From NCBI GenBank assembly GCA_018398765.1, contig JAHBMJ010001482.1, forward strand, positions 1 to 24,589: 24,589 nt of DNA. Direction: 5' to 3'. The translations under genes and the position numbers were made by a program. Origin of the DNA: Chromera velia (lineage: Eukaryota; Sar; Chromeraceae). Under the pieces are notes generated by a model. It did no database searches and was not told where the DNA came from. It saw only the letters and a list, made by a program, of their open reading frames with translations. Below are positions 10,501 through 19,625 of this stretch, piece after piece (position 1 is the stretch's first letter; each line of letters starts with the position of its first letter).

Positions 10501-10753
10501 GATTGCAGATCTTTTCAACTGTGCACCCCATGTCCTCAGCGTCTGGACATTCGACTTGCGGCAAGTGGCCGCTTTGTTTCATTAGGACAGTACTATTATT
10601 GTTGCGCAACCCTCTCGCTACCCCGGAATGCGGTGCGTTCTGAGAACCTCCGTCCGATGCATCAGAAGGGGTCTCTGTAGAAGCTTCTGAGGTTTCAGCA
10701 CGGCCTTTCCCTCCCTGCCTGCTTGAGGAGCGGGTTCTGCCGTGTAGTTCCAT
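4558..10753 (-). CDS. PHO80-like (P-type) cyclin with giant low-complexity tail, five exons
   Basis: Regulatory cyclin expected to bind and activate a cyclin-dependent kinase. Exons (minus strand): 10753-10267, 9910-9735, 9176-9112, 8445-8412 and 7995-4558. All phases join without a stop, giving about 1,399 residues. The cyclin box runs in order through VPIGEYISDRIMKFT (end of exon 1), LDASALIVLVAYLSRVLTSK and NKLTAHRLTITAAMLTNKVF then HYHTHYWAK (exon 2), VGGLQKDELARLEVDFLDIC (exon 3), RMGLTTVEFCR (exon 4) and LCKRISAG (exon 5). This matches the PHO80/cyclin-P pattern of YxxRI, NxHRLxITxxMxxxKF, YYAKVGG and LExxFL. The ATG at 10753 is chosen because the frame further upstream begins only at GTG. 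The N-terminal 130 residues and the tail are S/G/P/Q-rich. The tail has Q, A and T runs and no recognisable domain. Intron 2 has a GC donor. A 312-base in-frame segment may be a further intron. The cyclin identity is firm; the tail limits are less so. Confidence 0.9.
5771..5792 (-). repeat. CAG/GCA trinucleotide run coding polyalanine
   Basis: The same CTG/CAG repeat type is read here in the GCA register, giving a run of alanines after DRDT in the cyclin tail. Confidence 0.85.
6370..6391 (-). repeat. CAG trinucleotide run coding polyglutamine
   Basis: A nearly pure CAG run (CTG on the plus strand) encodes seven glutamines after APSE in the cyclin tail. Confidence 0.85.
6661..6972 (-). other. 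Possible retained or optional intron inside cyclin exon 5
   Basis: A 312-base stretch, divisible by three and stop-free, is bounded on the minus strand by ACAACA|GTCAGT and TTTCTGCAG|GAC. It encodes a K/E-rich then hydrophobic segment (KKEKEKMKKKVKNIACPPQ, LLFELIMPLLSLSC) unlike the S/G/P-rich sequence on either side, and its DNA is AT-richer. If spliced, the protein is about 1,295 residues; if retained, about 1,399. Confidence 0.5.
7169..7193 (-). repeat. Polyglutamine-coding CAG/CAA run
   Basis: A CAG/CAA run in the cyclin tail encodes eight glutamines after SRY. Mixed CAA and CAG codons suggest it is not a freshly expanded pure repeat. Confidence 0.85.
7996..8411 (-). other. Intron 4 of the cyclin gene
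   Basis: The donor is TGTCGG|GTCGGT and the acceptor CTGTGTGCAG|TTG, phase 0, joining VEFCR to LCKRIS. The intron is rich in pyrimidine towards its 3' end. Its 5' end is a short GTCG tandem repeat, as in intron 3 (9111-8446). Confidence 0.8.
9177..9734 (-). other. GC-AG intron (intron 2 of the cyclin gene)
   Basis: On the minus strand the donor reads AAG|GCAAGT and the acceptor GTGCGTGCAG|GTG. Joining here turns HYWAK into HYWAKVGGL, the conserved YYAKVGG block of PHO80-like cyclins, in phase 0 on both sides. Reading through the donor instead gives a 29-residue unrelated tail and a stop at 9648. Confidence 0.85.
9911..10266 (-). other. Intron 1 of the cyclin gene
   Basis: The donor is ACA A|GTCAGT and the acceptor ATTGCTGCAG|AT on the minus strand, phase 1. 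Joining gives KFTNLDASALI, the expected link between the first and second helices of the cyclin box. Confidence 0.85.
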
Positions 10754-11382
10754 TGCACTGCTCGATCCACAAACAGTTTTCAGCCAGACAGCTAAAGCTC
10801 GACAATTTGTGAAATTCTGAAATTCGTACACCGTAGACGCCCGGACGAGTCAAGAGTACAAAAAGACACCTGGAAGGAGATTCCGATACTTTCTGCCTTC
10901 TGCAGACTTGGACGAGGAGTGCGTGTCTCGATCTGTATGTGTAGGTATGTGTGATTGTACGCAAACATATAGCTATATATAGTACATGTATATATATTAT
11001 TCTTTTACGTATACATGCATCAAACAAAAATATGTGAGATCGTGGAGCCGGTTGGGGGCGCTTTTATACGTACGCAAAAACATGACATGCGGGTCCGCTT
11101 CTCTGTATGTTGAGTGGCCGCTTTCCGGGACCAAAACACAGACTGCGTGAGATGAGGGCTTTCCGGGACCATGCACTCGCCAGCCTATAAATCTGTCTCC
11201 TTCAGCTGTAGCAGTCTCTTTTCGGCTAGGTCTGTCTGGCCTGACAACTTCACTTCACCTCGATTGGTTTAATGCCGTGGCTTCCCCGGTTACAGCCAAT
11301 CTCGAAGAACTGACCACGGAACAGCGATTCAAAGGCGTTTGCGTTCGTTTTGGCTCGCCAATTTGCCGGCAATCAGTAAAAG
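10754..11382. promoter_or_regulatory. Shared upstream region of the divergent cyclin and EF-hand genes
   Basis: The two start codons face away from each other across about 630 bp. A TATAAAT at 11186-11192 lies about 190 bases before the plus-strand ATG. An AT-rich block of TATATA and AGCTATATATAG at about 10968-11000 lies about 215-250 bases before the minus-strand ATG. The 13-base motif CTTTCCGGGACCA occurs twice, at 11121-11133 and 11159-11171, just upstream of the TATAAAT. The assignment rests on gene layout and these motifs; transcription starts are not visible in sequence. Confidence 0.5.
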
Positions 11383-13479
11383 ATGAAAGTCCTCGGCTCG
11401 ATTTTTTCAGCGGCGGTGGCGCTGGTCTCTGCGGATGCTGACAGAGGATCGTCCCCTTTCCTGACACTCAGACGGCGTGCAGCATTCTCGGTTAGAACCC
11501 GTTCGATGTCCGTCATTTCTTTAGCTTTCCTGCATTTCTTGCTTCACGTCTCTGTGCTGTTTTCTCCTTGCAGTTCCCGGAGCTGGAGCTGATCAAGGTG
11601 TTCGGACGACTCGCCGGTAAGTCCTCCTGTCAAATTCAACAGATGTCGCCTCTTGCTGACCTGCTTGCCTCTTGTTTGACATTCAGTTCTCTCTGCCAGC
11701 TAAACATTGAGCGAGACGAATGACGCGTACGAGAGGCTTTTCTTGCGCTTCCACCTCTGGTTCTCATCGTCTTTGCACGCTCCGTCTGATTGATTTTTGG
11801 GTTCAGCAGTGTGTGTTTTATGGATTGACGAAGAAACCGGTGTGTAAACGTTTTTCTGAATGGACGCAGAACACGACGTTCCCGAAGGAATGTACGAACA
11901 GAAAATTCCCGGGGTCCAGGCGGGACGGTCAAGACGCCAGGTAGGAAAATCAGAATCCCCACCCTCCTCCCCTCCCCCCACTCCTCTCTCTCTCTCTCTC
12001 ATGCGCGCGCCCCTTACTTTCTTTCTCTTCATCTGTTGCCTTGCATAGAAGCGGGAGAGACCATCGTGTGCTTTGCAGTTATCCCTCACTGTTGGGTGTG
12101 TGAAAATAAGAAGTGAGTGGAGAAGATCGTTCAGTTCTTCAGTGTGACTACGTGTGTCCATTTTCTTTCTTCGCACTTCGTGTGAGGGTGCGGATGTCTG
12201 CTTCTCTCCCTGCCTCCCTTTCCCTCTTCCTTCTTTCCTCTCTCTTACCATCAGTCAGGGTCCTTCAAAGGATCCCGCTTGGAGTCGAGCTTGGAGTCGA
12301 GTTAGGCCGGCGCAATAGAGCTCATGCGCACACCTATTGATTTTGTATCTGTCTGTTTGCTGTACTTTGTCCTGCCTGCCTCCCTGCCTGCCTGCCTGCT
12401 GCCCTGATCGACCGACCGACCGACCGAAGGAACCGTGGGCCCTTGCAATCAAGGCTCCGAGAAACCCTGGATACTGGAGGTGGGTGGGTGGGTTGGGTGT
12501 ATCATTGGGGAAGGGGAATTTCTCTCCTCTCTGCTCAGGGGGGACTGTCTATAGCTGCGTCCTTTCCGATCCTCTCTTTACTGTCCAGCTCTCGATTTCT
12601 TGAAAGCGGCAAGCTGATGTGAGGCTGACAGAACAGCGTCCCTGCGGGTCGCCACGCGTGTCGCCACTGGATATCAATGGATGTCAATGTGTCATACAGT
12701 TATTGTGCAAGTCTGTGCGGGCAGGTCTGTTCAGGTACGTTCGCGATAGTGGTAATGAAAAGTTACAAGGAACTCCCGGATGGTTGTGTTTGTTGTGTGC
12801 TTATTTATGTGTGCGTGTGGGTGCAGGTCCATCAACGAGAACCCTTTCGATGCTTTTGCCTGGGACACTCTTTTCCCTCGGTCGGTGGTTTGGTTGGTTG
12901 GTGTGTCTGGCTCGGCGATCGATCGTTTTCATTTTTTTTTTTTTTCGTATTTCTCCTCTCGGCTTTTTACGCATCGCTTCATTTGCGAACACACACCTCG
13001 GCGGCTCTGCTCTGCCGCGCGGATGCGAGAGAGAAGAGAGAAAGAAAGAGAGGGAGAGAGAGAGAGAGACAACGTCCTGCCTTACTCGCAACCTCCTGCT
13101 TCAAACCGTTTTCAGGTCTCGAAAAAGCACCAGCGGGAGGTGAACAGTTCTTCGCGCGTTTTCTCATGTTTGTTCTGTGTCAATCATCTTCAGTTCGACA
13201 GGACGCGACTGGAACAGGGCAAAGGGAGTTAGGGAGATGAAAAACGGCGAGAATCTCGTTTGTCTGAGAATTTCTGTTGCTGTCTGCTGCCTGCCTGCCT
13301 GCCTGCCTGTCTACATTCCTTCAACCGATGATCGACCAATCCCGACCGATGATTCAAAAAGAAATTGCATGCATGCATGCTTGGTTGTTGCAGTAAGGAC
13401 AAGGACGAGCCCCCTCTGCTGAGCAAAAGAACCTTCGCAGACCGTCTTTCCACGATGCAGTTCAGATGGTTGGTCAGCT

Positions 13480-13526
<47 letters not shown>

Positions 13527-13982
13527 ATGTGGGTGTGCTTGGGCTTCGGCTTGGTTGTCTGCTTTCTTTCCTCTCTGTCTGAATGATGCACCACGCTGGC
13601 GATCCCCCTCGCTTCCTGTATCATATCATGTCATGTAAAGTTGGGGTTTTCGTATCATGTTATGTTGGGGTTTTCGTATCATGTTATGTTGGGGTTTTCG
13701 TCGCTCTCTGTCGCGCTTGTTTCTGCCGGTCCGTTCTTCTGTCTGTCTGTCTGAGAAGAAGAAGAAGAAGAAGAAACATATAGTCTGTCTGTCTGTCATG
13801 CTGTCCTTCAAAGTGTACGCACGCAAGTCCTGTCCTCCCCTAAGCCCTCAACTGTCGACTGGCTACCACGCTCTCCCCTTCTCCACCGCATCAAAAGAGG
13901 GGGTCAGTAACAACAGAAATCCAACAACAGATCGAGCGGTGCGTGGGCTTGTCTGTGCATGCGTGTGTGCGTGTGTGCGCGC

Positions 13983-14017
<35 letters not shown>

Positions 14018-15895
14018 GGTGGGTGGGTGGGTGTACGTGTACGAATACGTGTGTGTACGTGTGTGTACATATGCGTGCACGAGAGTATGTGTCCCCACTG
14101 ACCTCTGCTCCTGTCCCCCCGTCTCTGCACCCGGACCCTGATGCTCCAACAACACTGATGCACGCTCTGGATCGATCCATGCTTCGAACGAACGAACGAA
14201 CAGGCCAATGTCCCAACCAGTGACTACCCACCCCGAGGGGCAGGTCGAGGCCAGACACATTTTTCGTGAGGCGGCGCGAGAGCTTCAAATATCCGATCTG
14301 GTCAGATTCAGATTCAGATGCATTGATGGCACATACGGCTTCTTGCTTGGAACAGGAGTTGTACATAGAAATTGAATGAATGTCTGATCTGGTCAGACTT
14401 GTGTGGTGCGGTTGAAGGAAGGACGGGAGAGAGAGTTGCACTGAGCCTCTTTGATGCTTCTTCTCGTGTTCCTTCTGAGTGTGTTGAGAGATTTCTTCCC
14501 TGTCTTGGGTGCTTTCCTTTCGAGAGGAGAGTTTGCGGGTGCACAGAGAGAGAGAGAGAGTCAACACACGCACGTACGCACACACACACACACCTACACA
14601 CACACACACAGAGGGAGGGAGGGAGGGGGGGAGGGGGAGGGGGAGAGGGAGAGAGAGGGAGAGGGAGGGAGGGGGAGCGGGGGGGGGAGGGAGAGAAAGA
14701 TATTTCGGATATCTGAACTCTTTCGCCCCTCTTTCCCTTCCCTGCCTGCTCCCTTCTTTTTCCAGCGCGTGTGCGTCTTCCTGTCCTTGACTGCACCTTT
14801 CTCTTTCGTGCAGCTCTGATTTTCTTGTTTTTGTCTGTCGTACTCTTTTCATCTCAAGTTGTCCCATACATAATGCAATGCAGAGCTACGACGAGGACCT
14901 CGGAATGCGCCCGATGGTGGACAGACAAGTCGACGCTCTCGATATGGATTTGAACGTGAGTGACTGAGCAAGTTGAGCAAGCAATTGTGTTCGAGGTGGA
15001 ATCGTGGTCCTTGGGCTTTGCTCTTTTGTACGCGACTCTCCTCTGGAGGTACTCTGGCGCTCTTGGCTGCTGAATGTCTGCCTGTAGTACACCGATCCAT
15101 TGTGTCTTCTTGCACACGATGCATGTGGGCCCCCAGAGTGCTGCTGTGTGGTGTCTCCCTTTTTCTTCCTGCACCTGCTTTGTGTCTTGTCCCTGCTTGT
15201 GTCTCGCGCATGCAATAAGGAATACAGCAACGATGATGGTGATGCACGAGGCTGCAGGCTCTGAGTGCGGTGTTCAACGTGTGGTCGGACGGAAAGTTCT
15301 GGGTCAGTCAGTCAGGACATGTATGCGTGTGTGCTTTTTTCTGGCTCCGTTTTTTTTTTTCTCCCCTCTCTACTTGTCTCGATTTCATTGTCTCTTGCCG
15401 ATCAAGAGGCCGCTTTCCTCCGTTCTCTAGACAAGAAAAAAACTCCAGGAAGCCAAAGAAGAGAGATGCATAGAGAGACAGACAGACAGACGCATAGACG
15501 AAAAGACAAACACACAGAATTTTTGTGTTTCCTGTTCGTGTCTTCTTGAATCTCTTCTGTCATTCATGCTTCCTTTCCTCAGATTTCTCTGGAGGAGTTT
15601 GAGCAGAAACTTTACGACATGGCAAAAGCAAGCGGGCACTGTGAGTTCCTTTTTTTCCTGTTAAATGCTTCCCTGCCGATTCCTTCAAGCCTTACCCACC
15701 TTCTTCCGGTTTCCCTCATCCTTTCTCTCTGCGACTTCGTGATTGCTCTTCCCACCCATCGTCTTGTTGGCCAGCTCGGTTTTCTTGGTCCCCCCCCTTC
15801 TCCTTTCTCTCTCTGCCGCCTTTTTTTTTTTTCGCTTCTTTCGAGTCCCCTGCATGGGTACATTTGTTTTCTCCGTCTTTGTTCCCCTCCTCATT

Positions 15896-15965
<70 letters not shown>

Positions 15966-16053
15966 TGCAGCGTATATCGACTACCCGACATTTAAGGAAG
16001 CGGTCATTAAGAAGGGCCGACTGCTCCCCTACGGATACACGTCTCCTCGCTAA
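11383..16053 (+). CDS. EF-hand-like protein with N-terminal signal-like segment, many small exons
   Basis: The start ATG at 11383 follows an in-frame TAA two codons upstream and opens with MKVLGSIFSAAVALVSADA, which looks like a signal peptide. Likely exons: 11383-11490, 11574-11616 (FPELELIKVFGRLA), 11870-11940 (DVPEGMYEQKIPGVQAG), 12049 or 12079-12112, 12454-12479 (SEKPWILE), 12700-12734 (LLCKSVRAGLF), 12827-12884 (SINENPFDAFAWDTLFP), 13116-13139 (VSKKHQRE), 13194-13227 (FDRTRLEQGKG), about 13394-13468 (DEPPLLSKRTFADRLSTMQF), possibly one near 14208-14370, then 14884-14955 (SYDEDLGMRPMVDRQVDAL), 15258-15302, 15583-15640 and 15971-16053. The last four join exactly in phase. The C-terminus (WSDGKFWISLEEF, then YIDYPTF) matches the loop ends of two EF-hands, like IDFPEF of calmodulin, but lacks the first Asp and, in the second, the final Glu. 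Ca2+ binding is therefore doubtful. The junction between 13227 and 13394 does not keep frame in my model. The gene family is otherwise unrecognised. Confidence 0.7.
13484..13530. repeat. (TG)n-(TATG)n microsatellite in an intron
   Basis: A TG run is followed by TATG repeats, inside an intron of the EF-hand-like gene. Confidence 0.9.
13640..13699. repeat. Short tandem repeat, unit of about 26 bases
   Basis: The unit TTGGGGTTTTCGTATCATGTTATG occurs nearly three times in a row, from about 13640. It lies within an intron of the EF-hand-like gene. Confidence 0.8.
13964..14070. repeat. (TG)n and GGGT microsatellite in an intron
   Basis: A GCGCGCG core is followed by about thirteen TG units, GGGT repeats and further GTGTGTACGT units. 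The antisense frames are artificial T/H-rich strings. Confidence 0.9.
14208..14375 (+). CDS. Possible additional exon or 55-residue ORF
   Basis: The frame from ATG 14208 to TGA 14375 reads like protein: VEARHIFREAARELQISDL, then VRFRFRCIDGTYGFLLGTG. It lies between the exon ending at 13468 and the exon starting at 14884. An acceptor after CGAACGAACAG at 14203 and a donor GGA|GTTGTA near 14359 would join both neighbours in phase (phase 2 in, phase 0 out), but both sites are weak; in particular the acceptor has no pyrimidine tract. It may instead be a short non-functional frame. Confidence 0.35.
   Translation: MSQPVTTHPEGQVEARHIFREAARELQISDLVRFRFRCIDGTYGFLLGTGVVHRN
14540..14700. repeat. Compound AG / AC / GGGA simple-sequence block
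   Basis: A run of GAGAGA, then CACACA, then a G-rich purine tract built from GGGAGG and GAGAGG. It lies within an intron of the EF-hand-like gene. The plus strand is G-rich over about 80 bases and could form quadruplex or triplex structure. Confidence 0.85.
15896..15970. repeat. (TC)n-(TG)n-(CGTG)n tract forming a 3' splice site
   Basis: The last intron of the EF-hand-like gene ends in a TC run, a TG run and CGTG repeats, directly abutting the CAG acceptor at 15968-15970. The microsatellite therefore supplies the pyrimidine-rich part of the splice site. Confidence 0.85.
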
Positions 16054-18420
16054 ACGAGGATGCAGGTCATCTTAATTATCCATCGAGGTGCCATGCATTA
16101 ACCAAATTAAAATACATGATGCATGTTCTAGTGCCTGTGTGAATGAAATGATTTGAAAGATGGCCGACCGACGAAGAATTTTAAAGAGGAAGGGAGGAAG
16201 AGTGCAAAGGCCAAACTTCTTCTTTCCCCTCACTCACTCACTCACTCACTCACGACAAAACACAAAAGATGCGTGCATGGGTGGGACGGTGCGGGTGTGT
16301 GCGAGTGGAGGCAATGGAGGGTGTTTGCTGTTCCGTTTTTTTGCCCTGCCCTGCCCTGCCTCCCTTCGCATCTTTCGTTTCGTTCTGCCAACCCCTGGTG
16401 GATGGATTCTTTCTTGAATGGGATGCTTCATTCAAGCAAGCCTTCAGTGATGCCGGCTGTATTTAGGTGGGTAAACGAAGACACAAAACAAATGAATGAA
16501 TGAATGAATGAATGAATGAATGGTTGAGTGAATGAGTGGATGCATGAACACGAATGCGTGAAAAAGAAGAGGGAAAAAAGGCGAACCGAGAGAAGAAGAA
16601 AGAAATAGAATCACTCAGCTGAATTGGCTCTCGTCCGTAAAAAAATGCATCCATCTGTCGGCCCGTTCTTGATTCGTTCCGATTCGTCCTCCGACACGTC
16701 GAGAGGGGGTGAAACACAGACAATGAATGTCCACTTCTTTGTCTGTTTGTATGTTTGTTTGTTGGTCTCTCTGTTTGTTTGCCGGCTTTCATCTGTGGGT
16801 AGAGGGGGGTATATCCTTTTCTACCGTCCAACTCTTCTGCCCTGCTCTGCCTGGCGACTTCCTTCTGTGTTTTTGTTGTTGTGAGGCGCGTGCCGCAGGA
16901 AGGAAGGAAGGAAGATCAAAGAGGAATGGAATGGAAACAAGCGTACATGCAGGCAGGCGAGGGGAAAGAGGAAGGAGACAATGGGGGACAAGAGAGGGAA
17001 CGATGAACTGGACGGCCGCAAAGGCGGCCATGGAGAAAGCCGCTTGGCGCCCCTCCTCTTCTCTCTTCTTCCCTTTTCTATCCAGATGCGAGACACCTAC
17101 CCGCTGGTCGAATGAATCTCGGTCTCCTCCCGTATTGTTTCGTCTCGACAGTGTCAGGTTCCGTCCGTCCGTACTTCCGTCTTCACGTCTCTGAAAGAAA
17201 AAGAATTGGGGGGGGCATGGGCCTCTCTTGATCTCTTCTCTTCTTCTCTTCAGCCTGAGACTGGGAGGGAGGGAGCAACAAAGGAAGCAAGGTGCCTTCC
17301 TGCCTTTTTGTGCTTTCTTTGGAAGAAAACAGACGACCTTGAAGTGCTTCTTCTCCTCTATCCTTTCGATCGATCGACCGATCGTCTGTGTGTCAAGGAA
17401 GGAATGAGTCTTCTGAATGTATCGTTGGATTGTCCGCCCGACTGCCTTCCTCTGTTCCCTTCTCCTCCTTTTTCCTTCCCTGCCCTTCTTTCTCCTCCCT
17501 AATTGACGGGTGCATGGATGGCATTTTCGCTTCTCCGTTCTCCCTCCTGCGTCCCCCGACTTTTGACAGTCCGTCTGCCTTTTTACCTGCACACGCTCGC
17601 CCTCAACTAACTCGTCGAGGGCGCCGATGGAGTTGGAGGCCCTGGGGGGGGTGCGTTTTCGCCACAGCCTCCCGTTCCGTTCCCATGCACTGCACTCTGC
17701 CTGCCTGTGCCCGATTTATTTTCTCTTTCTTTCGTGGCAGTCGTTGCCTTCGTGGCATTTCATTCTCATCCGTCCTCCCTCCCTCCTGCCCCTTCCCTTC
17801 CCTTCCCTTTCTTGTCCCCGACTTCCCTATTTGTGGAAGGGAGAAGGGACGGGAATTTACTGGCAGTATGGGCCCTCGTGAGAAGCTGAAAAAAAAGGGG
17901 GGGGGGAGAGAACACACACTAAAGAGAGCCCCGCTCCCAAATTTATTTGGCTCGGAGAGAGGCAGCGAGGAAAGTGACGGGACGAGATGACACAACCTTG
18001 CAGAGTGAAGGCGATCTGATTTCAGTTCCCTTCGTTCGTTCGGTCGTCTCATGCAATTGACGGTACGGTAGATCACTGCGTGATGGTGAGTCGATCAGAC
18101 GATCCAGAGACAAGACAAGTTCGATAGTCGGGCCGGATTCATTTGTCGACATTGGTAGGCGGGCCTTCCTTTTTGCTTCTTTCTTTCTTTGTGTTCTTTC
18201 ATGCACGCTCCTAGCTCTGTGAAACAGATGGGCGTCTTTTGTCTATAGAGAATGGAAGAGGGGCCGGTGGGTCTTTTGACACTTACAAACGACTTAGAGA
18301 CGGCGAAAGAGAAAGAAGGGGGGAGACAGGAGAGCGAAGGTCGATGTACGCATATAAAAAGCTCGAAGCAGAATCATGCGACGACGGATTGCAAGGAAAC
18401 AGAGGGCAATTAAAGGTTCA
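16054..18420. other. Intergenic simple-sequence DNA
   Basis: No gene is convincingly seen. There is an (AATG)n block at about 16491-16522, CACT repeats at 16230-16253, TTTG repeats at 16740-16780, AAGG repeats at 16901-16913 and long pyrimidine-rich stretches from 17220 to 17850. Long frames on either strand (for example 16789-17592 minus and 17388-17990 plus) are F/S/P/L- or K/R/E-rich antisense pairs. Short protein-like scraps (such as VDGFFLEWDASFKQAFSDAG at about 16395-16460) have no supporting exon partners. Confidence 0.55.
16491..16523. repeat. (AATG)n microsatellite
   Basis: Eight or so AATG units in intergenic DNA, about 440 bases after the EF-hand-like stop codon. Confidence 0.9.
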
Positions 18421-18432
18421 TGAGTACGCATG

Positions 18433-18747
18433 ATGTGTGACGTGGATCAAGCGAAACCAACCGTGGAAGCAATGGACGAGGGAAAGTATTGAGTATTATA
18501 GCATTTGAAGCGAAGGCAAAACTGCAAAAATGGTGATCGAGACCAGACAAATTTGAAGGGGGGCGAGAATATCAAGCAACAGTCATGCAGAGGGCGGTCG
18601 GGGGTAAAGAGTTCGTTGACAGTGCATGGAATCAGACGGAGAGAAGGAACTGAAATTGGTGAACATAATTCACGATGCACTTTCCTGAATCTTGAACTTT
18701 TTGAATCATTGAGTCAACAACAACTTGAAAATGGAAAGCAAAGCTAA
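18433..18747 (+). pseudogene. Broken coding remnant
   Basis: A 19-codon frame from ATG 18433 (DVDQAKPTVEAMDEGKY) ends in TGA at 18490. An overlapping second frame from 18483 reads VLSIIAFEAKAKLQKW, meets TGA at 18534, and continues in the same frame with KFEGGREYQATVMQRAVGG and FVDSAWNQTERRN to TGA at 18651. A third frame (to 18747) ends with SRCTFLNLELFESLSQQQL. The second frame, with its single internal stop, looks most like a real protein. I do not recognise the family. It lies at the border where the DNA turns AT-rich. Confidence 0.35.
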
Positions 18748-19625
18748 CATTCATATCGATGCACATCATTGTGACATCAATGTGATATCATCCATACTAG
18801 CATCCATACAGCAAAGAGATGCGATAAATTGGTTACCTAAGTGATGACACTGTCATGACAGTTGGTGAGCGAATTGCTAGGTAAAATGGTATAATTATAG
18901 TTTTATTATCATGAGATTTCTGGGCTAATAGTGAGTGGAGGCAGGTAGCTAGTGGATTGCTTCAATAATACTATCTAGAGTATTATTCCGGGCGCAGCTG
19001 CCGAGCATGCACAGAAAATTTATGATTTTTTAAAAAAAATGGCCCGTGGCCGGTCGTTATTTTTTTCTTCTTATAATTTAATTATTTCAAGTGTCAAATT
19101 CTAGGTCAAATTTTAAAAGTTACAGTCAAAATATTTTAAAATGTTTATACAAAAACTTTTAACTGTCAAACCTATCTTTGCGCGCCTATAGTTCGCACAG
19201 CGCCGTGACAGCCACACCAGATTTACTATCTAGCACCGGATTTGTGCTTGACTTTGATCTCTAGAATACTTCAAAAATAAGTTGTATCATATAAGTTGCA
19301 TGAACATGCAAGCTGAGCATGGCATTGAACAGAATGAGATAGTAGGAAAGCCTTATGAGTCAAATTATGACGGAAACAAATCATTGAAATTCATCAATTA
19401 ATCAATAAATCATATACACTTATTAAACATATGACCCCATGGAGAACTAACCAACTAACTAAACAGTTTTAACCTAGTGTGACCCTAGGATTTGAGCAGC
19501 GTTTGCACCTCCCCACCCCCCTCCGCCCCCAGCATCATGACACTTGATGTCATTGCTATTCTCATTGAGTCTAGTAAAATGTTAAAAGTTCCATATAATA
19601 AATTGACTTTAAGTCAAACCAGGAG
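18748..19625. other. AT-rich stretch, no gene seen
   Basis: Stops are dense in all frames. It contains several GTCAAA/TTTGAC-type short words, an ATTTTTTAAAAAAAAT patch near 19026-19040 and a C-rich patch at 19510-19532. No splice-framed coding stretch was found. Confidence 0.6.

Noticed and set aside
10753-10831. Cyclin start further upstream at 10831
   Set aside because: That codon is GTG; the first ATG in the frame is at 10753. An upstream exon cannot be excluded.
12049-12112. Alternative reading of this exon as GETIVCFAVIPHCWVCENK
   Set aside because: It reads like protein but needs phase 1 entry and phase 2 exit, which neighbouring exons do not provide; the other frame joins both sides in phase. 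I remain unsure.
13863-14867. 334-codon minus-strand frame
   Set aside because: Most of it is translated TG, AG and GGGA microsatellite (T/H, S/L and P runs), and it lies antisense to introns of a well-supported gene.
16789-17592. 267-codon minus-strand frame
   Set aside because: K/R/E-rich then F/P/S-rich composition mirrors pyrimidine/purine tracts; no motif and no codon bias.
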